Source: SAR324 cluster bacterium
Lineage (GTDB): Bacteria > SAR324 > NAC60-12
Assembly (NCBI GenBank): GCA_028281495.1
Contig: JANQJU010000007.1
Span: 1-64,000, forward strand
Direction: 5' to 3'
DNA length: 64,000 bases
Under the pieces are notes generated by a model, which ran no database searches, was not told the DNA's origin, and saw only the letters and a program-made list of their open reading frames with translations. Of the stretch, positions 17,966 to 28,600 are shown in pieces. The translations under genes were made by a program, and so were the position numbers. Numbering within the stretch: the stretch's first letter is position 1; each line of letters opens with the position of its first letter.

Positions 17966-20095
17966 ATGTTGAAGTGGAAAATAGGCATTGGAATCCTGGT
18001 CAGTTGGATCGGGATGGTGAGCATAGGAGGGGCACAAAGCATCTTGAGTTCCGCAGACTGGATCGAACAGAATATCGCTGTAGAACCCGTTGATCCCGCG
18101 GAAATCGTGCCCGCCGTTCAGATTGCCGATACTGTTACCGAATCCAATCCTCCACAGGAAGACAACATCGAGATTTTGCTGCCTCCCCAGCGTTCGAGCA
18201 ATGGAATTTCATTTCAGACGGTTGCCGATACTCTACGTACCGATCCCGAAAAAGCTATGAAGGATTTGGACTATATCCGCCCAATCCTACTTCCTGAAGA
18301 GGCCCTGATTCTGGAAATTCAAATTGTCTATGAACGCCTGGAATATGACAAAGCCGAGGTGCTCGCGAACGGCTTTTTAGAAAGCTTCCCAGACAGCCCC
18401 AACCGGGTTTTGGCCTATTATTACTATCAGAAATCCCGCTGGCAGCTTCGCCAGCCTTTGGAAGCGAAGCCCTCGCTGCAAGCGTATGCACTCCGCCAGT
18501 TGCCTGCATCCTATCAGACAGACCTCCTTCGTATCTTTGCACAAGATGCGAGTCGTAAAGGTGATTTCCTCACGGCTACCCGCTATCTCATTCAAGAGCT
18601 GGAAACCCCTTCGACGTTACAGCAGGTGACTCCTGAAGAGGTGTTAGAGCTTTTGCAAACCGTGACCCAAGCAAAGACTCTCCATACGATCGAAACTCGT
18701 TATGCACGGCTGTCTTTCATTCGGCGGGAAGTGCCATATTATCGGTTACGATTGTTAGTGGAAAACAATCTGTATAAGGAGGCGACACCCTTAGCTAAAC
18801 GTTTGGTGGAGCAGGAGCAGTCTCAAAATCGGAAAGAACGAGTGGCTGAGTTGAAACGGCTTCAGCAACGGATTGCAATCAACGCCAAAGTCAATGCTCG
18901 ACGGATTGGAGTGATTTTGCCGCTGAGTAGTCCGAATGCCACCATAGCCCGTCTTTCGGCAGAAGTGCTTGAAGGGTTGCGCTTGGCTTTGATCACGCCC
19001 CCCAATCGAATGGAAGCATTGCAAGAGAATCAAGATGTTCCAGAAGTTGAAAAACAGGACAAACCAATACCTGCGCCACCGGCAGCCAAGGTAGAGATTA
19101 TACTGCGTGATTCCGGCTTGAATGCAAAAAACACGCTGAAAGCCATGCAGGAATTGGTGGAAGATGAGCATGTGATTGCAATCGTTGGTCCGTTGATTCG
19201 CCGCACTTCAGAGGCTGCTGCACAAGAGGCGCAGCGCCTACAAGTTCCATTGATTTCTTTATCGATCACTTCGACGATTCCGGACATTGGTTCTTATGTG
19301 TTTCGTAATAATCAAAGCTGGGAACAAGAAATGCGTGCCTTGGCCCGATATGCTTTTGATTATCAAGGGGCACGGCAGTTTGCTGTGATTTATCCACAAA
19401 CTCGCGAAGCCAAAAACAAAGTGGCTTATTTCTGGGATGAAGTGGAACGATTGGGTGGAGAAATTCGAGGGATTTCGGATTTTGCGACGGGACACCAGAA
19501 CTTTTCACAGCAGTTCGATAGTCTCACCGGGATCAATCGCTATCTCAGCAATGCCGAGCGGCGTTTCATGGAAAAGCTCGAAGAGGAACAAACTCCTATC
19601 CGTGATTTTGATGCGGTTTTCGCGCCTATAGGAACACGAGGCTTACGCGATTTGAAAGTGCTCTTGCCGTATTCGGTAGTGTATCAAATGGATACAATCA
19701 AATTCTTGGGAGATAGTGGCTGGAACAATTACTCCGTGGTTTCTGCTTTAGGGAAGGCTGTATCGAGTCCCATCTTTGTCGATGGATTTTTCCAGCAAAC
19801 TCCCCAATCGCATGTCCAAAAATTTGTGAGATTGCACGAACGGTATTTTGCCCGGCATGTCAACTACACGGGGCCGAGTTCCTATGCCGCCTATGCCTAT
19901 GACACGCTGCATATCCTGCGCACGTTGTTGAGCGATTCTCAAAACAAGAGTCACCTCCAATTACAACAAGCATTGCTGAATATGTCTCCTTATTTGGGAG
20001 TGACCGGAGTGACCACGTTTTTAGAAAACGGCGAAGCTCATCGCGAAATGAAGATCTTAACCGTGGAAGCCGGTAAAATCATTTCACTGAATTGA
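17966..20095 (+). CDS. LpoA/YraM-like periplasmic protein (TPR plus type I binding fold)
   Basis: The 709-residue protein has a signal peptide (about 1-23), a helical TPR-like N-terminal half, and a C-terminal type I periplasmic-binding fold from about 305 (ARRIGVILPLSSPNA, then VIAIVGPLIRRTSEAAA and VPLISLSITSTIPDI). This architecture resembles LpoA, the outer-membrane activator of a peptidoglycan synthase, and related branched-chain amino-acid-binding proteins. No lipobox cysteine is visible, unlike true LpoA. A Pro/Lys/Glu insert near 350-370 interrupts the fold. It starts 11 bp after hom behind a GAGGGGG site, so it is probably cotranscribed with hom. Confidence 0.75.
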   Translation: MLKWKIGIGILVSWIGMVSIGGAQSILSSADWIEQNIAVEPVDPAEIVPAVQIADTVTESNPPQEDNIEILLPPQRSSNGISFQTVADTLRTDPEKAMKDLDYIRPILLPEEALILEIQIVYERLEYDKAEVLANGFLESFPDSPNRVLAYYYYQKSRWQLRQPLEAKPSLQAYALRQLPASYQTDLLRIFAQDASRKGDFLTATRYLIQELETPSTLQQVTPEEVLELLQTVTQAKTLHTIETRYARLSFIRREVPYYRLRLLVENNLYKEATPLAKRLVEQEQSQNRKERVAELKRLQQRIAINAKVNARRIGVILPLSSPNATIARLSAEVLEGLRLALITPPNRMEALQENQDVPEVEKQDKPIPAPPAAKVEIILRDSGLNAKNTLKAMQELVEDEHVIAIVGPLIRRTSEAAAQEAQRLQVPLISLSITSTIPDIGSYVFRNNQSWEQEMRALARYAFDYQGARQFAVIYPQTREAKNKVAYFWDEVERLGGEIRGISDFATGHQNFSQQFDSLTGINRYLSNAERRFMEKLEEEQTPIRDFDAVFAPIGTRGLRDLKVLLPYSVVYQMDTIKFLGDSGWNNYSVVSALGKAVSSPIFVDGFFQQTPQSHVQKFVRLHERYFARHVNYTGPSSYAAYAYDTLHILRTLLSDSQNKSHLQLQQALLNMSPYLGVTGVTTFLENGEAHREMKILTVEAGKIISLN

Positions 20096-20124
20096 TCGGC
20101 AACTTTTTTGACCTATAGGACAAT

Positions 20125-21135
20125 ATGCAATGGTCTGAAGAACAAAAGACATCGATTCAAACGACCTCCAAACTTTATTTGGATAAGGCCTTGGAGTGCT
20201 TCGACACCGCTTCCATTTTGCTGGATAACGACAAGTTTCAGCATTCTTGTCAGTTTTTACAGAATTCATTACGGGCGGTGATTGATTGCTATTTTACCGT
20301 TTATGGTGTGGCGGTTCCGGAGGATGATCAACAACGTGTGGCACAATTCCAAAAAATCAATCAGCAGTCACAATTGATGACCGACCGTTTTGCACAAACG
20401 CCTCAAGCGATCTTGGCTTTAAAGGCAGAACAGTTTCAAACAAAAGGTACCTCACGAAGCTATGAAAAACTGTTTGATCAATATGCGGATCTTCTGCATC
20501 GGTTACACTTCCGCTACAATCAATTGCTGCGAACGGATTTAGCCACACAAGATGATTTGAGTCGGTTTGCGAAACAGCGAAAGGTGAAGCAAGGGTGGTT
20601 ATTGGGGGTGATGGCTACCATCGTTTTGGGGATTGTAGGACTGTATGTGCACTATACGCTGAAAAGTCCTTCGAATTATTTTGTCTCACAGATGCAGTTT
20701 TTTTGGGTGGCAGATCCCAACACCAAATTCAATGCTGAACATCAGCAGTTAATCCGAATCAAAGGCAATGGAGCTTTTGCAGAATATCAAATCACCATCA
20801 ACCCGGCACAACCCGTGGCTAGGCTGCGTTTGGACCCGACCGATCTATTGATCGAAACGGCTGAAGTGGATTTTATCGAGATGGCCGATTCATCGGGAAA
20901 CGTTGTGCATCGTTTCGATTTCAACCGAGGTGACCCTGCATGGCAACCGGTTAATAGTGAACCGCCTTCAGAACCGGACGGTACCTGGGCTCTCGAACCA
21001 ACAAACACCGATCTCTACATCATTAGCCCTCCGTTTCCACAAAAAGAAGTGCAGACCATTCGGGTGCGTGCACGTTTGGTTGATCCCGTGCCGTTTTGGA
21101 AATGGTTGCTGGCTCCCAACCATCCAGAAATATGA
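20125..21135 (+). CDS. Membrane protein with HEPN-like helical N-terminus, unknown
   Basis: The 336-residue protein has an N-terminal helical region whose pattern (KALECFDTASILLDNDKF, then CQFLQNSLRAVIDCYFTVYG) resembles HEPN-type bundles; no RxxxxH nuclease motif is apparent. One transmembrane helix lies at about 158-178 (LLGVMATIVLGIVGLYVHY), followed by a beta-rich, probably periplasmic C-terminal domain. I cannot name a family. Its TGA overlaps the cmoA ATG (ATGA), so the two are translationally coupled. It has an AGGA ribosome site. Confidence 0.6.
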   Translation: MQWSEEQKTSIQTTSKLYLDKALECFDTASILLDNDKFQHSCQFLQNSLRAVIDCYFTVYGVAVPEDDQQRVAQFQKINQQSQLMTDRFAQTPQAILALKAEQFQTKGTSRSYEKLFDQYADLLHRLHFRYNQLLRTDLATQDDLSRFAKQRKVKQGWLLGVMATIVLGIVGLYVHYTLKSPSNYFVSQMQFFWVADPNTKFNAEHQQLIRIKGNGAFAEYQITINPAQPVARLRLDPTDLLIETAEVDFIEMADSSGNVVHRFDFNRGDPAWQPVNSEPPSEPDGTWALEPTNTDLYIISPPFPQKEVQTIRVRARLVDPVPFWKWLLAPNHPEI

Positions 21136-21872
21136 AAGATCAACTCTTCCAAAAGCCGTTAGACCCTTCTCAAAAATTCAAATTCGATGAATCCGTGGCC
21201 GCTGTATTTGATGACATGTTGGAACGGTCCATTCCATTCTACCGGGAAGTGCAGCGATTGACGGGCGAACTCGCACAAACGTTTTATCAACCGCAAAGTC
21301 GCATTTACGATTTGGGCAGTTCAACGGGCATCCTGCTCCATTATTTGGCACACTTGCTTGCTGAGCGTAGTCCCTATTTGGTTGGAGTGGATTCCTCACC
21401 TGCCATGATAGAGCGATCACAAGAACGCCTTCAAAGACTCCCAGAAACCGTTGCCTTGGAACTGCACTGTGCAGACATTCTAAAAATTGCTGTCACACAA
21501 GCTTCAGTTGTTGTGATCAACTATACATTGCAATTCTTACCTTCGGAGCAACGTCCCTCATTGCTACGTCGGATGCAGGAAGGCTTATTGCCGGGCGGAA
21601 TCCTCATCTTATGCGAAAAAGTAGCCTCGGCTGATGAACGCATTCATGAATTACAACAAACGTATTATGAGGATTTCAAGAAACGCAATGGTTATTCTCA
21701 AACTGAAATTGCTCAAAAACGAAAGGCGTTGGAGCAGGTGTTGATTCCTCAAACCTGGCAGCACAATTTGCAGATGTTGCATGAGGCAGGGTTCCAGTCC
21801 ACCGAAATACTATTCAAGTGGTACAATTTCGTGGCTTTGCTTGGAGTGAAATCAGACGTACCTCTACCGTAG
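21132..21872 (+). CDS. cmoA: Carboxy-S-adenosyl-L-methionine synthase
   Basis: CmoA converts SAM and prephenate to carboxy-SAM, the donor for wobble uridine modification. From the ATG at the ATGA overlap the product is 246 residues, matching the family. It has FKFDESVAAVFDDMLERSIP, PFYREVQRLTG, the SAM-binding YDLGSSTGILLHYLA, GVDSSPAMIERS and the NYTLQFLP stretch, all typical of CmoA. An in-frame start 12 codons upstream would lie inside the previous gene and is not preferred. The next gene, cmoB, supplies the second step. Confidence 0.95.
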   Translation: MKDQLFQKPLDPSQKFKFDESVAAVFDDMLERSIPFYREVQRLTGELAQTFYQPQSRIYDLGSSTGILLHYLAHLLAERSPYLVGVDSSPAMIERSQERLQRLPETVALELHCADILKIAVTQASVVVINYTLQFLPSEQRPSLLRRMQEGLLPGGILILCEKVASADERIHELQQTYYEDFKKRNGYSQTEIAQKRKALEQVLIPQTWQHNLQMLHEAGFQSTEILFKWYNFVALLGVKSDVPLP

Positions 21873-21938
21873 GAACCGGCCTCGAAATCGCAATTCTATC
21901 TTAGAATAAGGGCATGGTGTCCGCTCAGAAAGTATGAA

Positions 21939-22901
21939 ATGGCTGAAGACTATTTAGCGAAGTTTGCTCGTAAGATTGAATACGGAGCGATCCAGGAAGT
22001 TCGAGAAGAACGGCAAGCGTGGTTTCAACGTCAAAGCAATCAGATTTTTGAGGCCGCGATGCACAGCCTTCCAGATATCTCCACATCGTATTGTGCTTGG
22101 GAAGATGTCGTTTCCATTGGAGCACCAGAGGAGTTATCCGAAGCACAACAAACCTCTTTGCAAGACGCATTAAAAGCCTTTATCCCGTGGCGAAAAGGCC
22201 CCTTTAATATTTTTGGAATGTCCATTGATGCCGAATGGCGAAGTGATTGGAAGTGGCAGCGTATTCTTCCTGAATTGCAGGATTTGAAGGGGAAACGAGT
22301 GGCGGATGTGGGCTGCAATAATGGTTATTATCTATTCCGGCTGGCTTCTTTGGAGCCGGAGTTAGCGATTGGTCTGGATCCGACGGTACGGTATTGGTAC
22401 ACGTTCCAATTTCTTCAGAAATTTGCACAACGTCCCAATTTGCAGTTTGAATTGCTAGGGGTGGAACATATCCATCATTTTCCTAAGTTTTTCGACACGG
22501 TTTTGTGTCTGGGAATTCTGTATCACCATCCCGATCCCATTGGTATCTTGCGAAAGATGCTCACGAGCCTCAAACCTGGTGGGCAACTGATTGTCGAATC
22601 GGCGGGCATTCCTGGAAATACATCGATGGCGCTCTTCCCAGAAAAACGCTATGCCAAAGTTCCAGGCACCTGGTTTGTCCCCACCTTACCTTGCCTTGTC
22701 AATTGGATACACCGTGCGGGATTCCGCGAGGTGACGTCTTTTGGTTCGATCCAGCTCAATACCGAAGAACAGCGCCGTACCGAGTGGGCACCCTACGAAA
22801 GCCTCTCCGATTTTCTAGACCCTACCGATCTCTCTTTAACGGTCGAAGGCTATCCAGCGCCATGGCGTTTTTATGTGAAGGCAGTGAAGCCGAAGCATTG
22901 A
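21939..22901 (+). CDS. cmoB: tRNA U34 carboxymethyltransferase
   Basis: CmoB uses carboxy-SAM to convert 5-hydroxyuridine-34 of several tRNAs to cmo5U, widening codon reading. The 320-residue product has the usual family length. Signatures include PWRKGPFNIFGMSIDAEWRS, the SAM-type fold KRVADVGCNNGYYLFRL, FDTVLCLGILYHHPDPIG and LKPGGQLIVESAGIPG. It lies 66 bp after cmoA, so the pair makes the full pathway after U34 hydroxylation, whose enzyme is not in this window. It is convergent with the EamA transporter gene. Confidence 0.96.
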   Translation: MAEDYLAKFARKIEYGAIQEVREERQAWFQRQSNQIFEAAMHSLPDISTSYCAWEDVVSIGAPEELSEAQQTSLQDALKAFIPWRKGPFNIFGMSIDAEWRSDWKWQRILPELQDLKGKRVADVGCNNGYYLFRLASLEPELAIGLDPTVRYWYTFQFLQKFAQRPNLQFELLGVEHIHHFPKFFDTVLCLGILYHHPDPIGILRKMLTSLKPGGQLIVESAGIPGNTSMALFPEKRYAKVPGTWFVPTLPCLVNWIHRAGFREVTSFGSIQLNTEEQRRTEWAPYESLSDFLDPTDLSLTVEGYPAPWRFYVKAVKPKH

Positions 22902-22921
22902 GAACCGATAGCTGTGGCAAT

Positions 22922-23791
22922 TTAAAGACGTCGTGTCAGAAATAATGCGATCAACACCAATCCAATTCCCATGCTTTGTTGTAGGGAAATGGGCTCAAGG
23001 AACACGATCCATCCTACAACAACTGAAGTGACAACTTCGACCGCTCCTGCAAATGAAGCACGTTCAGGCCCTGCTTTTTCCACACCAATCGTGGTCAATA
23101 GATGGGACGCCGATCCACTGATTAAAATCAGACACAGCATGCCCAGCCAACCGTTGATACTATGAGGAGTCCAGACAGAAGGCTGTTGAATCAAAGCACC
23201 TACTAGCATTGTAACGACTGCTCCGCCCGTGATGAATCCCAATCGAGGCCTTGGACCCAATACTGTCAAGGGGCCACCCAAGAAGAATAAGAGGATTGTC
23301 CAGGAAACCGGGGCCAAGAATGCAATGACAACATGTTGAACGGACAGGTTCGATTGTGAAAAATCTTGGCCGACAATGAGACTGATCCCCAGAAAGATAC
23401 TCAGTACGCCAATCGTTGCTTGAAGGCTGGGCCAGCACCGCGAAAGGATGACTTTCACGCCAAGGACCATCGCCGGGTAGGTGAAAAAAATAAGGGTCAC
23501 TGTGGCTATCGAAAGATATTTGAGCGCTTCAAAATAAGCGGCCCCTCCAATACCGACACTCGCTCCGCCGAGGATAGAGAAAACGACCGCTCGTCGTTGG
23601 TCAGAATTGTATTTTGGGAATTCCCGCAGCCCCAGTGGTAAAAACAGCAAAACGCTACCTAAATAGATATAAAGGGAAATCATAATTGCAGTCAGTCCAT
23701 CCTCATTCAGGAGTTTTCCAAATAGAGGTCGCAATCCTGAAAAAATGGCACCGAGCAACACGAGTAAAACGCCTATATCTCTTGGGGACAT
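22922..23791 (-). CDS. EamA/DMT-family membrane transporter
   Basis: The 289-residue protein has about ten hydrophobic helices and the two-fold EamA repeat: the first half (VLLVLLGAIFSGLRPLFGKLL) and the second (PERASFAGAVEVVTSVVVGWIVFLEPISLQQ) end in the typical conserved helix. The superfamily exports metabolites or imports nucleotide sugars; the substrate cannot be inferred. No Shine-Dalgarno sequence is visible before the ATG. Its 3' end faces cmoB across only 20 bp. Confidence 0.85.
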   Translation of the reverse strand: MSPRDIGVLLVLLGAIFSGLRPLFGKLLNEDGLTAIMISLYIYLGSVLLFLPLGLREFPKYNSDQRRAVVFSILGGASVGIGGAAYFEALKYLSIATVTLIFFTYPAMVLGVKVILSRCWPSLQATIGVLSIFLGISLIVGQDFSQSNLSVQHVVIAFLAPVSWTILLFFLGGPLTVLGPRPRLGFITGGAVVTMLVGALIQQPSVWTPHSINGWLGMLCLILISGSASHLLTTIGVEKAGPERASFAGAVEVVTSVVVGWIVFLEPISLQQSMGIGLVLIALFLTRRL

Positions 23792-23907
23792 GGTTGAAAG
23801 GAAGTGAAATTGCGTAAAGTGCGAATTAGATAGAATTAAAAAGTAAAATTGAATCGTTACTGCATGATTAGGAAATCTTGATCACCAATATCCGTAATTT
23901 GTAAATC

Positions 23908-25602
23908 TCAGCTTCCAATGTTGTATTTCTTGAGTTTGCGATACAGGGTGGCTTGAGAAATGCCCAGTACGGCAGCTGCTTTCCCACGATGATAGCCCGT
24001 TTGTTCCAGAGCACGGAGGATGGCTTCTTTTTCGCTCATAGGAGGAGTTTCTTCTTTGGGGGGAGGGGTGGTCATTTGCTTGAATTTAGTGGGTAGGTGG
24101 TCTCGTTGAAGAAGGGTGGTTTGGCTAACGGCGAAAGCGTGTTCGATCACATTGTAGAGTTCGCGGACATTGCCGGGCCAGGTATAATTGAGCAGAGGCT
24201 TGAGGAAATCGGGGGCGACTCCAGAAACGTTACGGTGTTCTTTGCGATTGATTTCTTCGACAAAAGCCGTGACTAGCAACGGAATGTCTTGGATGCGTTC
24301 GCGCAAAGGAGGGAGTTTGATCGAGACAACGTCCAATCGGTAATAAAGATCTTCTCGAAACACCTCGGCTTCAACCAATTTTTGAAGATTCCGGTTGGTA
24401 GCCGAAATGATCCGCACATTGACCCGGACCATCTTGGTTCCTCCTACCCGCCGGAAGGTCTGGTCTTGGAGAGCACGGAGCAGTTTCACTTGCAATTCAG
24501 GAGGAATGTCGCCGACTTCATCGAGAAACAAAGTGCCGCCGTTGGCGAGTTCGAAGTGTCCGGGTTTGGAGGTTTGAGCACCTGTGAAGGCCCCTCGTTC
24601 GTGTCCGAAAAATTCGCTTTCCAAGAGGTGGCTGGGAATGGCGGCACAGTTGATCGCATAGAAAGGTTTTTGGGCACGTCGGCTGCGTTCGTGCACTTCT
24701 TGGGCTACCAATTCCTTGCCGGTGCCGCTTTCGCCTTGGATGAGGACGGTGGAATTGCTCGCAGCTACGGTCTCGATCAATTGAAAGATTTCGTGCATGT
24801 GGATATCGCCACTGACGATCTTACCAAAGGCAGTTCCATGTGAATTTTCCCGCAACATGCGTTCTTCTTCGCGACGATTCTGAAATGCGAGAAGCCATTG
24901 TGCGGCGGAAATCTCCGATTCCAATCGAGTGATGGTGAGGCGAATTGGAATCATGGCTCCATTGGGGCAGAGCAGTTGGGTGTAGAATTCACCCGGATCC
25001 TTGGGATGATTCACATAATCCATGAGAACACCAGAAGGCCCTGCCAACGGACTGCCCAAAACGGCAGCAGCGGGTTTGCCGCTCATTTCTGATTCCTCCA
25101 CTCCTAGCATTTGGCAGGCTTTAGAAGAAATCATTTGGACGCGAAAATGAGAGTCTAGGGTCACTACCCCTTCCGCCATTCCGTCAAAGATACTTTTGAG
25201 ATGCCGATTCACACTTTGTAGCGTGTGAATGTAATTCTGCACGCTGAGGGCTGAGCGAATCCGTGCCCTCAATACTACGGGGCTGATGGGTTTGTTGAGG
25301 AAATCCACGGCCCCCACTTCCAAACACTCAGCGAGGCGTTGTTCGTCTGTATCGCTTGTAAGCATGATGACCGGAATGGAATGGTACTTCGGATGTTGTT
25401 TGAGTTGTTTCAGCAGGCTCACTCCATCAATTTCTGGCATGTAGATGTCCATTAAGATCAAATCTACCGCTTCTGCATCCAGGGTTTGTACCAAAAACGT
25501 TGGATACATCGTGGATGCGGCGCGGTGTTCGAAGGAGGTAATCCAAGCAGTCAACTGCTGAATAATATGTCGGTCGTCATCCACAATAAGGATTTTTGCC
25601 AT
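23908..25602 (-). CDS. Sigma-54 response regulator (REC-PAS-AAA+-Fis HTH)
   Basis: This NtrC-family activator has 564 residues: a receiver domain (phospho-acceptor Asp52 in LMDIYMPEIDG), a PAS domain about 135-245 (GMAEGVVTLDSHFRVQMIS), an AAA+ domain with Walker A GESGTGKE near 286 and an intact GAFTGA loop near 339, then a Fis-type helix-turn-helix (HRGKAAAVLGISQATLYRK). It should drive RNA polymerase-sigma-54 open complex formation when phosphorylated. The giant hybrid kinase encoded just upstream in the same direction is the natural partner. A 23-bp tandem duplication lies in the spacer. The ribosome site is TGGAG. Confidence 0.93.
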   Translation of the reverse strand: MAKILIVDDDRHIIQQLTAWITSFEHRAASTMYPTFLVQTLDAEAVDLILMDIYMPEIDGVSLLKQLKQHPKYHSIPVIMLTSDTDEQRLAECLEVGAVDFLNKPISPVVLRARIRSALSVQNYIHTLQSVNRHLKSIFDGMAEGVVTLDSHFRVQMISSKACQMLGVEESEMSGKPAAAVLGSPLAGPSGVLMDYVNHPKDPGEFYTQLLCPNGAMIPIRLTITRLESEISAAQWLLAFQNRREEERMLRENSHGTAFGKIVSGDIHMHEIFQLIETVAASNSTVLIQGESGTGKELVAQEVHERSRRAQKPFYAINCAAIPSHLLESEFFGHERGAFTGAQTSKPGHFELANGGTLFLDEVGDIPPELQVKLLRALQDQTFRRVGGTKMVRVNVRIISATNRNLQKLVEAEVFREDLYYRLDVVSIKLPPLRERIQDIPLLVTAFVEEINRKEHRNVSGVAPDFLKPLLNYTWPGNVRELYNVIEHAFAVSQTTLLQRDHLPTKFKQMTTPPPKEETPPMSEKEAILRALEQTGYHRGKAAAVLGISQATLYRKLKKYNIGS

Positions 25603-25614
25603 GGTTCACTCCAG

Positions 25615-25660
25615 TTGGATTCATCAGCTAAAACTTTTTGGATTCACCAGCTAAAACTTT
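25615..25660. repeat. 23-bp tandem duplication between the kinase and regulator genes
   Basis: Two adjacent 23-bp copies (core CAGCTAAAACTTT) differ by a single T/C. They fill most of the spacer between the giant kinase gene and the sigma-54 regulator gene, just upstream of the latter's ribosome site. Confidence 0.85.
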
Positions 25661-25670
25661 ATAGCATCGA

Positions 25671-28600
25671 TTATCGGCCCCGATATGCTAGCGCTTCCCG
25701 GATCAATCGCGAGGCCGCATCCGCATCACGGGCGAAGGTAGCCTCTTCAATTCGTTGCAGAGTTTGAGAGTAGGACGAGGCATATCCTTCGCACATTTGC
25801 ATCATCTTTTGAATCTGATCAATAATATTCCCTGTCAAATAATGGGGAATTTGGGCCAGAACCTCGAATTCTTGATGGAGTTGTTGTTCGATATCGGTTG
25901 GCAGCTCGGGTAAAGGAGTGGCGTTGATGGAATGAGGCTCTGTTATCGAGGATGAAGAAACTAAAGGGGCTTTATAGCGCAGATGTTTATTCAACAATGC
26001 AAAGAGTTTGGGCCACTCGACAGGCTTGGTCAAGTAATCGGTGAAACCAGCCGCTTTGGCCTCTTCTTGTTGTTCTTGGAAAGCATCGGCAGAAAACGCG
26101 ATAATCGGAATCGATTGGAATTCAGGGTGAAGCCGGATTTGACGAATGGCTTCCAGACCGCTCACTTCAGGCATATGCAAGTCCATCAGCACCAAATCGG
26201 GTTTGAGGGAGAGCGTTTGCGAGATTCCATCTTGGCCATTATACGCAAGGTGGACTTCCAAGCCCATCTCTCGGAATAAAGCTTGGATCACATCCTGGTT
26301 CATTTTGTTGTCATCGACTACCAAAATGCAATTGTCGGGAGCCAAACGAGAGGTGTCCAAGGTGTCTTCTTCCGAAGGGAGGGTGGCCAATTCCACAGCC
26401 TCTAAGGGAAGTGTGACCCAGAATCGAGAACCTTGGCCTTCGATGCTTTCCAGATGAACACTGCCGCCGAGCAGTTTTGTCATGCTTTGGGTGATTGCCA
26501 ACCCCAAACCTGTTCCACCGTAGCGGCGAATTCGAGCGTTTTCCACTTGTTCAAACGCTTCGAAAATCGTGGTTTGATGTTCTTTCGGAATACCAATGCC
26601 TTGATCTTCGACTTCCATGACGAGATCCTTTTCGCCGAGTCGTGCACGCAACCAGACCGATTTGCCTTTTGGGGTGAACTTGATGGCATTGCTCACGAGG
26701 TTGATTAGAATCTGATTGAGTTTGGTACGGTCCGAACGAATGGCCGTAGGGAGGCGAGAGTCCCATTCGTAATTGAATTTCAGCCCTTTTTGATACGCCT
26801 GGTTTTTGTGGATGTGGAAGATTCCCTGAATGAGCAATTTCAAATTCAGGGCTTCCAAAGTCAATTGCATCTTACCTGCTTCAATTTTGGAAAGATCCAA
26901 AATGTTATTGATCAACTCCGAAAGGTTCTCCCCACTGATTTGAATGTTTTCGAGGTACTGCTGAAAGGTTCGTGGCAACTGGAGATCATGAGATTGCTTC
27001 AAGAGGATCTGGCTGAAGCCAACAATCGAATTCAACGGCGACCGGATTTCATGGCTCATATTGGCTAAAAACTGTGTTTTGGCCCGGTTGGCCGATTCGG
27101 CTTGGTTTTTAGCAACACGGGCTTCTTCTTCTGCATGTTCGCGTTCCACCATGCCTTCTTGCAGTTGTTGGTTGACTTGCTGTAGCTCCGCAGTACGTTC
27201 TGCCACCAGTTGCTCTAGGTTGGCATAAAGGGTCGCATTTTCTAAGGAGATAGCTGCTTGCGTGGATAAAATTTGGAGCAGTTCCAGGCGCTCCGGGGTG
27301 AACGTGGCGGCGGCCAGATTGTTTTCAAAGTACAAAATTCCCACCATTTTCCCATGATGGCGGATTGGAGCACACAAGATCGATTTCGAACGATTCGCCA
27401 CCACATAGGGATCATGAACAAACCCTCCCACCTCAGAAGCGTTGGATAAAATGACGGACTGTCGAGTTCGGGCCACGTAATTCACGATGCGTTGCGAAAG
27501 TGCATCGGACTCTTCGACAGGTAAAGATTCCAACACACTCCACGATCCCCGTTCGCTATGGGCAAAGGCTTCGACATACCAATTTTCGTCTTTTTCACGA
27601 AGGAGGCAGCCTTGCTCAGCCCCCGCATTTTCCAACATGATTTCGATCAATGTGCCCAGCAATCGGGATAAGTTCAATTCTCGGGAAATGGCTTGAGAGG
27701 CTTTGAGGACTGTCATCACATCGAGTGTTTCGGAAGTCGAGCCACTGACAGGAGAAGTACTCATGGTGGTTTGTGTCACCGAAGGAGCAGAAAACACAGG
27801 CTGTACCAGAAGATGGGGATGCTGTTGTTCCAATTTAATCACTTTCGCTTTAGCGTCCCATCGTTGATACAAGTAATGCGCTTCTCTTAGATAGGTGCGT
27901 ACAATACGATGACGCTCCAAGGTTTCGTAAAACCGGGCGGCCCGCTCACCTGCCAAGGCAGCATTTTGGAGGAATTTGTGCTTCAAGGCTTTTTCAAGCG
28001 CAAAGTCGTAATATTTCATCGCTTCCTCGGTATGCCCATCGATTCGAGCCAATTCGGCACGGAGCAAATTGGCTTGATGTTCATAAGTATCGGGAGCGAA
28101 TCTGGCCCACGATTCGATTTTTTGTAAACAGGGTTTCATCGACGTCGCGTCGTTGTTGGCAGCATAGGCGAGGCCTGCATGGAAATAAAAGGCGGTATTG
28201 ATGAAAATACCGGGGGTGGCTACCACAAAATTGGCGGCTTCTTCTGCATATTTTCGAGCCACTTGTGGATGAAAATACACATTGGCCAGCATCAACTGAC
28301 AGATCCGTACGACGGCCAATGTGAGCATGTTTCCTTGAGAGACATGCTCTTGCAAAGTCTCTTTCACACCAGGCCATTGGTCTTCAGAAAATCGATACCA
28401 TTCCTCGGTCGACTCACGCAGATTGTACAATGAGGCACGCAGGGCATACATGATTTGCAGGGAGTTTTGATCAATGCGAACCAAGGTGGGCAAGTGGGCT
28501 TCGATGACATCTGAGATTTCAGGCAAGGTTTCCGAACCAAACAAACCCATGTACAGACGATTGGTCACGCAATAAGCTGCCCATTGGTAGTTGCCTTGTT

